A stretch of 11,327 bases of DNA, taken from Erysipelothrix sp. UBA3377. GTDB lineage: Bacteria; Bacillota_I; Bacilli_A; Erysipelotrichales; Erysipelotrichaceae. The stretch covers positions 1 to 11,327 of the forward strand of contig DEQB01000008.1 of assembly GCA_002359085.1 (NCBI GenBank), read 5' to 3'. Within the stretch, counting starts at the first letter, position 1; every line of letters starts with the position of its first letter. A program made the translations under genes and the position numbers. Positions 5,167 through 11,327 of the stretch are shown piece by piece. The notes under the pieces are model-generated. The model was not told the origin of the DNA, made no database searches, and was given only the letters and a program-made list of their open reading frames with translations.

Positions 5167-6284
5167 TGAAAGTACTCGTCGGGTTATCCGGGGGTGTTGA
5201 CAGCGCAGTCGCAGCATACCTGTTAAAAGAACAAGGTTATGATGTGACCTGTGCGTTCATGCGCAATTGGGATTCATTAACAAATAACGACATTATGGGC
5301 AATCCAACAATTCTTGATGAAACTTGTACTCAGGAATTAGATTATCAAGACGCAAAGCGTGTTGCTGATCATTTGGGGTTGCCTCTTTTACGCGTTGATT
5401 ATGTAAAAGAATATTGGGATAATGTGTTTAGTTATTTTATTGAAGAAACTGAAAAAGGATTCACACCGAATCCAGATATATTGTGTAATAAATATGTTAA
5501 GTTTGATGCTTTCTATGATCATATGAACCTACAAGGTTTTGACAAACTCGCAACGGGACACTATGCGCAAGTCAAGGATGGTAAGATGTATCGTGCTGTG
5601 GATCAGAATAAAGATCAAACGTATTTTTTAAGTCGCGTTAATCCCAACGTATTGGAAAATGTATTGTTTCCTTTGGGTGGGTTAACCAAACAAGAAGTTA
5701 GAAAAATTGCAGAAGCCATTGATATCCCGGTTGCCACAAAGAAAGATTCCACTGGAATTTGTTTTATTGGTGAGCGTCATTATCGTGATTTCTTAAAAAA
5801 TTATGTCAAAGACAAAGCAGGTGACATCATTGATGTTGATTCAGGACAAGTCTTAGGACAACACCAAGGCGTCATGTTTTATACCATCGGTCAAAGACAT
5901 GGACTTGATATTAGCGGCTTTGTGGGTCCTTGGTTTGTGGTTGGTAAAGATATGTCAACCAATAAATTGTATGTAGGTAAAGGTACAAATCATCCAAAAC
6001 TCTTTTATTCAAAAGCAATTATTGATGAAGTGAATTGGTTTGACGATCATAAAGATGGCCGTGAAGCGACCGCTAAATTCAGATACCGTCAAAAAGACCA
6101 AGATGTATCCATTCAGTTTTTAGAAGATGGTACCTTAGAAGTGTTGATGACTTCACCTGTTAAATCTGTAACTTTAGGACAAGAAGCCGTATTTTATGAT
6201 GGCGAAAAAGTCTTGGGTGGGGGTAGAATCTCACGTGTCTTTAATCAAGACAACCAAGAGGTTGTATATGATTCAAAACAATAG
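5166..6284 (+). CDS. mnmA: tRNA-specific 2-thiouridylase MnmA
   Basis: This cytoplasmic enzyme adds sulfur to C2 of the wobble uridine in tRNA-Lys, -Glu and -Gln. At 372 aa it is full length. The ATP-pyrophosphatase loop is GLSGGVDSA (6-14). The two catalytic cysteines are Cys107 (DILCNKY) and Cys199 (STGICFIG). RHGL and GPWFV in the C-terminal barrel are also conserved. After NWDS (34-37) a longer insert, roughly 38-59, resembles that of Erysipelotrichia and Mollicutes-side proteins more than the short Bacillus form. The start is ATG 5166, sharing a base with the spx stop; only a weak GGCGG lies 11 nt upstream, so translation probably depends on coupling to spx. No cysteine desulfurase gene is adjacent, so the sulfur donor is encoded elsewhere. 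Confidence 0.96.
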   Translation: MKVLVGLSGGVDSAVAAYLLKEQGYDVTCAFMRNWDSLTNNDIMGNPTILDETCTQELDYQDAKRVADHLGLPLLRVDYVKEYWDNVFSYFIEETEKGFTPNPDILCNKYVKFDAFYDHMNLQGFDKLATGHYAQVKDGKMYRAVDQNKDQTYFLSRVNPNVLENVLFPLGGLTKQEVRKIAEAIDIPVATKKDSTGICFIGERHYRDFLKNYVKDKAGDIIDVDSGQVLGQHQGVMFYTIGQRHGLDISGFVGPWFVVGKDMSTNKLYVGKGTNHPKLFYSKAIIDEVNWFDDHKDGREATAKFRYRQKDQDVSIQFLEDGTLEVLMTSPVKSVTLGQEAVFYDGEKVLGGGRISRVFNQDNQEVVYDSKQ

Positions 6285-6295
6285 GGGAAAATAGT

Positions 6296-7264
6296 ATGAA
6301 TGTAAAAAATCATTATGAAACTTTAGGAGTTAAGAGAAATGCTTCATATTATGAAATAGAGGCTGCTTATGAAAAACTTGTAGACTTTTATGAGAAAGCA
6401 CTTCATGAAGATCCCTTGGCTCTACAAAAGTTCTCCGAAATTAAAAGTGCGTATGATGTTTTAATGGATGAAGATAAAAGGGTTGCGTATAATAAAACGC
6501 TTTATTTAGAGTCTCATGCGTTAATGTCAAACAAAGATAAACATGAATTTAACGGTAAGGATTCTATTATCCTGACAATTTTTTATTTTCTAGGTACGCA
6601 ATTTGCGATACCTTTTGTCTTAATCGCGGGATTTGCGATTTCCATATTAATTCAAAATCCAGGTGTAAGCTACAATGAAGTCATGTCCTTGATTGACATG
6701 CCTGCACTTAACTTTTACTTGTCGTTGGTATCTGTCATTATTGTGGTCGTTTTAACTTATAAAAAGTTAGTGTCACATTGGCATCGTTTTGTTACGTATC
6801 TTAAACGCAAAGAACTTAGAATTATCAGATACTACTTCATGGGCCAAATTGCGATGGTTGTGGTGAGTTTACTGCTTAAGTTTCTGTTTAAGATTCAGGA
6901 TTCAAGCGCCAATCAACAGGCAGTTGAATCCATGTTAAGTGATTCACCGTTGATGATTGTGATTACCACCGTTATTTTTGCACCTATCTTAGAGGAAATT
7001 ATCTTTAGAGGTGGACTTTACTTAGGGATTAAAAATAAAGTAGGGAATACACTGGCAGTCTTGATCAGTGCCGTATCATTTGGTGCGATTCATGTGCTGG
7101 GCTCTGTGTCTTCTCCTTTGGATTTACTGTATATACTGCCATACTCAGTGATGGGATACTTTATGGTTATCTCCGTACGCGATACGGACTCCATTTGGGG
7201 TGGTATTGTTTACCATTTTATCAATAATCTTGTGGCTGTATTGTTGTTACTCTTTGTATATTAA
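6296..7264 (+). CDS. Fusion of a degenerate J-like domain with a CPBP (Abi) intramembrane protease
   Basis: The N-terminal 68 residues read like a J domain: HYETLGVKRNASYYEIEAAYEKL (6-28), then KFSEIKSAYDVLMDEDKRVAYN (45-66). The HPD motif needed to stimulate DnaK is missing; YEKALHED stands in its place. After a linker come about six to eight hydrophobic segments (from about 90 to 322). The second half carries the CPBP/Rce1-like motifs: EEIIFRG (233-239) with the paired glutamates and Arg238, FGAIH (262-266), and HFINN (307-311). These are the expected metal and catalytic residues, so membrane proteolysis or a bacteriocin-immunity-like role is possible, but the substrate is unknown. AGGGG stands 8 nt before the ATG. 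It lies between mnmA and recD2, the place occupied in B. subtilis by the TPR protein YrrB. Confidence 0.82.
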   Translation: MNVKNHYETLGVKRNASYYEIEAAYEKLVDFYEKALHEDPLALQKFSEIKSAYDVLMDEDKRVAYNKTLYLESHALMSNKDKHEFNGKDSIILTIFYFLGTQFAIPFVLIAGFAISILIQNPGVSYNEVMSLIDMPALNFYLSLVSVIIVVVLTYKKLVSHWHRFVTYLKRKELRIIRYYFMGQIAMVVVSLLLKFLFKIQDSSANQQAVESMLSDSPLMIVITTVIFAPILEEIIFRGGLYLGIKNKVGNTLAVLISAVSFGAIHVLGSVSSPLDLLYILPYSVMGYFMVISVRDTDSIWGGIVYHFINNLVAVLLLLFVY

Positions 7265-7276
7265 GGGGCTGTTATT

Positions 7277-9406
7277 TTGAATGATACGATAAAAGGGATG
7301 GTAGAAAAACAAATCTTCTATAATGAATCCAATCATTATGGGGTTTTTCTTATTTCCTTAGAGAATAATTTTGATGCACCTTTAACCATCGTGGGTAATC
7401 TATTCAATCTGGAAGTGGATTCATTTTATGAATTTACGGGAAGGTATGTAGAAAACCCACGTTTTGGTATGCAATTTGAAGTGATGAGCTTTAAACCCGT
7501 TTCACCCAAAGAAAGAGATTTTGTGATTCGTTATCTCAGTGGACCCAGTTTCCCAGGCATTGGATTAAAGAGTGCGGAAGCTTTGGTTGATAAATATGGG
7601 GATGATATCATTGAAGTTATTCGAAAAGATCCTGAATTAGATTTAAAGGTTGCGGGCATTCGAAAAGATAAGTTGGATAACCTAAAAGAAATCATTTTAT
7701 CTGAAAATCCAATGGATGCGATGGTTACCTTCTTAAATACCCACGGTATTACCGGTAAATCAATGAGTGGTATCTTAAATAAATATCAAGAAAATACACA
7801 AACTTTGATTGAAGAAAATCCATACAGAATGATGGAAGAAGTCCCGGGTGTTGGGTTTTCTACCTGTGATAAGATTGCACAGGCACTGGGTTTCAGTGCT
7901 GATCATCCTTTGCGTATATCTGCTTTGATGAACCATACCTTTAAAGAATTGTGTTTTAATGCGGGCCATTCATTTATCTCTAAACATGCGTTGATGTTGG
8001 GGATGCCGCAATTTAATGTTGATTTATTAGAGGATGCCTATCAAAATTTATTGACGCAACGTATCCTTATTGAAGACGAAGAAAGACTTTATCATCAAAC
8101 GCAGTATGATGCTGAAAAATATGTTTCTCATTTTCTTAAAACAAGACATGCGAATGCGCATTCTTTGATGGTGGATGACTTTGATAAACAAATGAATCGT
8201 ATTGAATCCAAATTGCATATTACATTCGATGCACAACAAATCGAAGCCATTCGGATGTTTTTGGAAGAAGATGTGATGATATTAACGGGGGGACCGGGTA
8301 CCGGTAAAAGTACATTGCTTTCCGGATTGGTAATGTTTTTACAGTCGAACTATCCAGGGAGTCATGTTTCGTTGTTGGCACCAACGGGTCGTGCTGCCAA
8401 GCGTTTGGAAGATTTAACGAATGTTTCCGCTTCTACCATTCATGCAGCGTTAAAGTGGAATCCGGACACCAATGAATTTGGCTTTAATGAATCCAATCCA
8501 TTGGATACAGATATTCTTATTGTGGATGAGTTCTCAATGGTAGATCTATGGGTACTCTCCAATCTCTTATTGGCCTCTGGTAATGTGATGAAAATAATGT
8601 TTGTGGGAGATAAGGATCAATTGCCTTCGGTGGGTCCTGGCTTTGTATTGAAGGACTTGTTAGAATCTGAAATGTTTCCAACGATGGAACTTGAATACAA
8701 TTATCGTCAAATTGAAGGGTCAGAAGTGATCGATTTGGCATTGAAAGTCAATGAAGGTCACTTTGATGTAGAAGGCTATCATAAAGATGTGAAGTTTTTT
8801 GATACCAGACAATATCCAGGTGTTGAATTAACGTTGAAGATCGTGGAAGAAGCCCTTCAAAAGGGATATTCAATATTTGATATCCAGGTTCTTGCGCCCG
8901 TGTATCGTGGGTCATTGGGAATTGATAACTTGAATTATTTTCTTCAAAAGTCTTTCAACCCAGAAGATAAAATGAAACGTAGTATCCAATTTGGGAGTCG
9001 CATTTATCGTGAAGGTGATAAAATACTGCAATTAAAAAACCAACCGGATGATTCCGTCTATAATGGTGATATTGGGGTCTTGGTTGAAATTGATGACCGT
9101 AAGAATGTTATTGTGGATTATGATGGAAATTATGTCAGTTATGAAACCAGTGATTTGATTAATATTACCCATGCTTATTGCATGAGTGTGCACAAGGCTC
9201 AGGGTAGTGAGTATCCGATTGTGATCTTAATGGCGGATTTAAACTATCGCAAGATGTTGTCGAAACGTTTGTACTATACAGCGATTACGCGTTCTTCCAA
9301 GTCTTTGATTTTAATTGGTCAAGTAGCAGCTTTTGAGAAGGCGGCGGCCTTTGATGAAGAAACGAAACGGAATACATACCTAAAACAGCGATTACAGAAT
9401 ATATAA
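7277..9406 (+). CDS. recD2: RecD2-type ATP-dependent 5'-3' DNA helicase
   Basis: This superfamily 1B helicase acts in DNA repair and replication-fork maintenance without RecBC. It has 709 aa. The N-terminal region carries an OB-like part (1-75) and helix-hairpin-helix segments (about 85-205, FPGIGLKSAEAL and VPGVGFSTCDKIA) that mark RecD2. Motor motifs are GGPGTGKST (338-346), APTGRAAKRL (368-377), VDEFSMVD (416-423), GDKDQLPSVGPG (444-455), YRQ (476-478), VHKAQGSEYPIVI (638-650) and YTAITRS (667-673). The start is TTG at 7277 with AAGGGG 8 nt upstream; the next in-frame ATG, at 7298, has only a GGG touching it, so TTG is preferred. It is the last gene of the spx-led operon and ends at a terminator. 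Confidence 0.95.
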   Translation: MNDTIKGMVEKQIFYNESNHYGVFLISLENNFDAPLTIVGNLFNLEVDSFYEFTGRYVENPRFGMQFEVMSFKPVSPKERDFVIRYLSGPSFPGIGLKSAEALVDKYGDDIIEVIRKDPELDLKVAGIRKDKLDNLKEIILSENPMDAMVTFLNTHGITGKSMSGILNKYQENTQTLIEENPYRMMEEVPGVGFSTCDKIAQALGFSADHPLRISALMNHTFKELCFNAGHSFISKHALMLGMPQFNVDLLEDAYQNLLTQRILIEDEERLYHQTQYDAEKYVSHFLKTRHANAHSLMVDDFDKQMNRIESKLHITFDAQQIEAIRMFLEEDVMILTGGPGTGKSTLLSGLVMFLQSNYPGSHVSLLAPTGRAAKRLEDLTNVSASTIHAALKWNPDTNEFGFNESNPLDTDILIVDEFSMVDLWVLSNLLLASGNVMKIMFVGDKDQLPSVGPGFVLKDLLESEMFPTMELEYNYRQIEGSEVIDLALKVNEGHFDVEGYHKDVKFFDTRQYPGVELTLKIVEEALQKGYSIFDIQVLAPVYRGSLGIDNLNYFLQKSFNPEDKMKRSIQFGSRIYREGDKILQLKNQPDDSVYNGDIGVLVEIDDRKNVIVDYDGNYVSYETSDLINITHAYCMSVHKAQGSEYPIVILMADLNYRKMLSKRLYYTAITRSSKSLILIGQVAAFEKAAAFDEETKRNTYLKQRLQNI

Positions 9407-9407
9407 G

Positions 9408-9440
9408 CCTCAGCTTTGATTAGTTGAGGTTTTTTATTTT
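9408..9440 (+). terminator. Intrinsic terminator after recD2
   Basis: CCTCAGCT (9408-9415) pairs with AGTTGAGG (9422-9429), an 8-bp stem with one G-U pair and a 6-nt loop, followed by a T-run (9430-9435) and more T. It lies two bases after the recD2 stop codon and closes the operon. Confidence 0.88.
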
Positions 9441-9470
9441 TGTGGGTAAATCTCAAGGATTCATGAAAGA

Positions 9471-9518
9471 ATTTACATAATGATGTATAAATTTACATGA
9501 ATATGAATAAATTTACAT
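9471..9518 (+). repeat. Three direct repeats of ATTTACAT at an exact 20-bp period
   Basis: ATTTACAT occurs at 9471-9478, 9491-9498 and 9511-9518. The spacers are also alike (both end in ATAA before the next repeat). A 20-bp period is about two helical turns, so proteins bound to each copy would lie on one face of the DNA. The last copy ends 7 bp before the -35 box of the peptide-transport operon. The first copy also forms a small dyad, TACAT-AATG-ATGTA. I read this as a regulator-binding array; the regulator is unknown. Confidence 0.7.
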
Positions 9519-9525
9519 TTTTCTG

Positions 9526-9554
9526 TTGACATTAGCTTAAACATATGAGATTAT
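9526..9554 (+). promoter_or_regulatory. Promoter of the peptide ABC transporter operon
   Basis: A perfect -35 TTGACA (9526-9531) is followed after 17 bp by GATTAT (9549-9554, 4 of 6 matches). The predicted start is near 9561, just before the AAAGGAG ribosome-binding site. The repeat array ends right upstream, with copies beginning at about -90, -70 and -50. Confidence 0.65.
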
Positions 9555-9581
9555 GTTGAAAATCTAAAGGAGAAGATGACT

Positions 9582-11126
9582 ATGAAACATAGGAAGAAAA
9601 GTTTATATCGACTGTTATTTGCATTTGTAGTATTCGCGCTTTTCATTACTGGATGTTCCAGTGGTGGTACAGGTGGCGGTAATGAATTGATTGTGGCAAA
9701 CGGGGCTGACCCGGTTACATTTGATATTCAAGCAACCAATGATCAATCGACCACACGTATTGCGCGTCAGATTTATGACACACTGATTAAGCAAACCAAC
9801 GATTTGAAATTGGAGCCATCCTTGGCTACAAGTTGGGAAGATATCGGTGATAACGTTTGGGAATTTACATTGCGTGATGATGTAGTTTTCCATAATGGTG
9901 AAAAACTAACCGCAAACGATGTTGCATTTACACTAAAACGTGCGACTGAATCTGCAAGTATTTCTCATATTGTTGGGGCAATTGATCCCAGCACCATTGA
10001 GGTTGTGAGTGATTTTGTGATTCGTTTTGGTACCTATGAAGCATTTGGTCCGTTGTTGACACACCTTGCGCACCCTGCAACAGCAATTCTTAATGAAAAG
10101 GCTGTTACAGAAGCGGGTGAAGATTATGGTACAACCGTTGTTGTCGGTACAGGTCCTTTCAAATTTGAAAGCTGGACTACAGGGGATCGCGTTGTTGCAG
10201 TAGCCTTTGCAGATTACTGGGGCGATAAGCCTGGTGTTGATCGCATTCAATTTAAAACGATTGGTGATCCATCCGTACGTTTAATCGAACTTGAAAGAGG
10301 CGATGCTCATATTGCGTATGACCTTGCACCGCAAGACTTGGATAAAGTTAGAGAAAATGATGAGTTAACACTCTTGAATACAGCAAACTTGGGTGCTGAG
10401 TATTTGGGACTTAACCTCCAAACTGACACACCGCTTAAAGATAAAAATGTTCGTAAAGCGATTGCACATGCAATCAATGTTGAAGAAATTGTTGAAGTTA
10501 TTTACTTAAAGGTTGGAACACAAATGTCTGGTCCGATCAATGAGTTGGTATTTGGTTTCAATGATGCACTTGATCCATATGCATTTGATTTAGATCTTGC
10601 TAAAGACTATCTTGCAGCAGCTGGATATCCAGATGGTGGCTTTGACTTGGTACTTAAGGTTGGAGACAACAGTCAAGAACGTATTAAGGTAGCCCAAGTT
10701 GTTCAAGCTTCACTTGAAAAAATTGGTATTAATGTCATTGTTCAACAATCTGAATGGGCATCATTCCTAGATTCAACTGCTAAAGGTGAAGCGGATATGT
10801 TCCTATTGGGTTGGACAACTGTAACAACAGATGCTGACTATGGACTCTATCCACTATTCCATTCATCTCAGTTTGGTAGTGCGGGTAACCGTTCATTCTA
10901 TGCAAATCCAAGAGTTGATGAGCTGTTAGAATTGGGTAAATATACTGCTGATAGCAACCTGCGTGCAGATTACTATAAGGAAGTTCAAGAAATTGTTCAT
11001 GATGAACTGCCATGGGTATTCTTGCAAACTCGTGAAAACGTAACAGGAATTAGCAATAAGGTTAAAGGATTTGAACACCATCCAACTGGTAGTTACTTCT
11101 TGGCTGATGTTTCGATTGATGATTAA
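9582..11126 (+). CDS. Oligopeptide/dipeptide ABC transporter substrate-binding lipoprotein
   Basis: This is the extracellular receptor of a peptide (possibly nickel/opine type) ABC importer, family 5 (SBP_bac_5, OppA/DppA/DppE-like). I choose ATG 9582 because AAAGGAG (9566-9572) is 9 nt upstream of it; the ATG at 9576 would leave only 3 nt. This gives 514 aa, standard for the family. A basic N-terminus, a hydrophobic signal and the lipobox ITGC (Cys25) are followed by a Ser/Gly linker. The mature protein shows the family sequences ADPVTFDIQ, ATSWEDIGDNVWEFTLRDDVVFHNGEKLTANDV in part, GTGPFKFESW and VRKAIAHAIN. It is the first gene of an operon whose next gene is a permease. Codon use looks like that of its neighbours. 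The peptide range cannot be read from sequence. Confidence 0.93.
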   Translation: MKHRKKSLYRLLFAFVVFALFITGCSSGGTGGGNELIVANGADPVTFDIQATNDQSTTRIARQIYDTLIKQTNDLKLEPSLATSWEDIGDNVWEFTLRDDVVFHNGEKLTANDVAFTLKRATESASISHIVGAIDPSTIEVVSDFVIRFGTYEAFGPLLTHLAHPATAILNEKAVTEAGEDYGTTVVVGTGPFKFESWTTGDRVVAVAFADYWGDKPGVDRIQFKTIGDPSVRLIELERGDAHIAYDLAPQDLDKVRENDELTLLNTANLGAEYLGLNLQTDTPLKDKNVRKAIAHAINVEEIVEVIYLKVGTQMSGPINELVFGFNDALDPYAFDLDLAKDYLAAAGYPDGGFDLVLKVGDNSQERIKVAQVVQASLEKIGINVIVQQSEWASFLDSTAKGEADMFLLGWTTVTTDADYGLYPLFHSSQFGSAGNRSFYANPRVDELLELGKYTADSNLRADYYKEVQEIVHDELPWVFLQTRENVTGISNKVKGFEHHPTGSYFLADVSIDD

Positions 11127-11136
11127 ACATTCAATG

Positions 11137-11163
11137 AAGGGTCAATTTTGACCCTTTCTTTAT
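11137..11163 (+). terminator. Intercistronic hairpin between receptor and permease genes
   Basis: AAGGGTCA (11137-11144) pairs perfectly with TGACCCTT (11149-11156) around a 4-nt loop, followed by a broken T-rich tail (TCTTTATT). It sits between two genes of one transporter operon. A leaky terminator or 3'-end stabiliser that gives more receptor than permease is the usual reading of such a hairpin. Confidence 0.6.
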
Positions 11164-11178
11164 TAAGGAGGGACCTTT

Positions 11179-11327
11179 ATGTTTCGATACATATTAAAAC
11201 GAATCTTATGGCTTATTCCAATTTTGTTGGGCGTGACTTTTATTGTCTTCACCATCATGTATTTATCTCCCGGTGATCCTGCCATCAGTATCTTGGGTGA
11301 AAATGCGCATCCTGATGCCATTGCTGC
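11179..11327 (+). CDS. Peptide ABC transporter permease, DppB/OppB type (N-terminal part)
   Basis: Only the first 49 codons are inside the window. They encode a basic start (MFRYILKRI), a first membrane helix (about 9-29) and the family sequence LSPGDPA followed by a short acidic stretch, the classic beginning of the DppB/OppB subunit that forms half of the membrane channel for peptides. A strong AAGGAGGG (11165-11172) precedes the ATG by 6 nt. It belongs with the receptor gene upstream; a second permease and ATPase genes would be expected next. Confidence 0.92.
   Translation, partial: MFRYILKRILWLIPILLGVTFIVFTIMYLSPGDPAISILGENAHPDAIA

Noticed and set aside
9471..9518. CRISPR array
   Set aside because: Three 8-base cores at 20-bp spacing are far too short and few; repeat and spacer structure and cas genes are absent.
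9576..9581. Peptide receptor start at the upstream ATG (9576)
   Set aside because: The AAAGGAG site would be only 3 nt away; the ATG at 9582 has a normal 9-nt spacing and leaves a typical lipoprotein signal.
2721..11126. Mycoplasma-type code (TGA as Trp), prompted by the lack of TGA stop codons
   Set aside because: Every gene is full length in the standard code, tryptophans are TGG, and no domain continues across a TGA. With only eight complete genes the absence of TGA stops can be chance.

Overview
The window is AT-rich Firmicutes-type chromosome using the standard genetic code; all eight complete genes end in TAA or TAG, none in TGA. The gene set (UPF0154/YneF protein, Spx, RecD2, YerC/TrpR-like protein, lipoprotein ABC receptors, a stand-alone GT51 transglycosylase) points to a walled low-GC Gram-positive. 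The long insert in MnmA after its NWDS segment resembles that of Erysipelotrichia/Mollicutes-side relatives, so an Erysipelotrichia-like bacterium is my best guess. This is inference only. I see no insertion sequence, prophage, CRISPR array, tRNA or rRNA.

Minus strand, 1-2445: prolyl-tRNA synthetase (proS), then a YerC/TrpR-family repressor, then the first 350 bases of an amino-acid ABC transporter receptor lipoprotein that runs off the window. Each has its own plausible promoter. A hairpin overlaps the proS stop codon, and an inverted repeat sits in the receptor promoter next to the repressor gene.

Strand switch, 2446-2720: two extended -10 promoters fire in opposite directions from the arms of one perfect 10-bp inverted repeat. 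The leftward one serves proS. The rightward one is predicted to start exactly at the first base of a structured RNA of about 150 nt, closed by a perfect 10-bp terminal stem and apparently built as a three-way junction. It matches no RNA family I recognise and is the best candidate for an undescribed element here. A separate promoter for yneF begins right after it.

Plus strand, 2721-9440: yneF, a monofunctional peptidoglycan transglycosylase with altered active-site motifs, and trpS (overlapping the transglycosylase by 17 nt). A new promoter then leads an apparent operon spx - mnmA - J-like/CPBP fusion protein - recD2, closed by a good intrinsic terminator. In Bacillus subtilis a TPR protein (YrrB) lies between mnmA and recD2; here that slot holds an intramembrane protease-like protein with an N-terminal degenerate J domain. 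The theme is translation fidelity (TrpS, ProS, MnmA), thiol stress (Spx), DNA repair (RecD2) and envelope.

Plus strand, 9441-11327: three copies of ATTTACAT spaced exactly 20 bp stand just upstream of a strong -35 box. They precede an oligopeptide/dipeptide ABC operon (receptor lipoprotein, hairpin, start of a DppB/OppB-type permease) that runs off the window. In B. subtilis trpS, the opp operon and spx are also neighbours, so this part may preserve an old Firmicutes neighbourhood.
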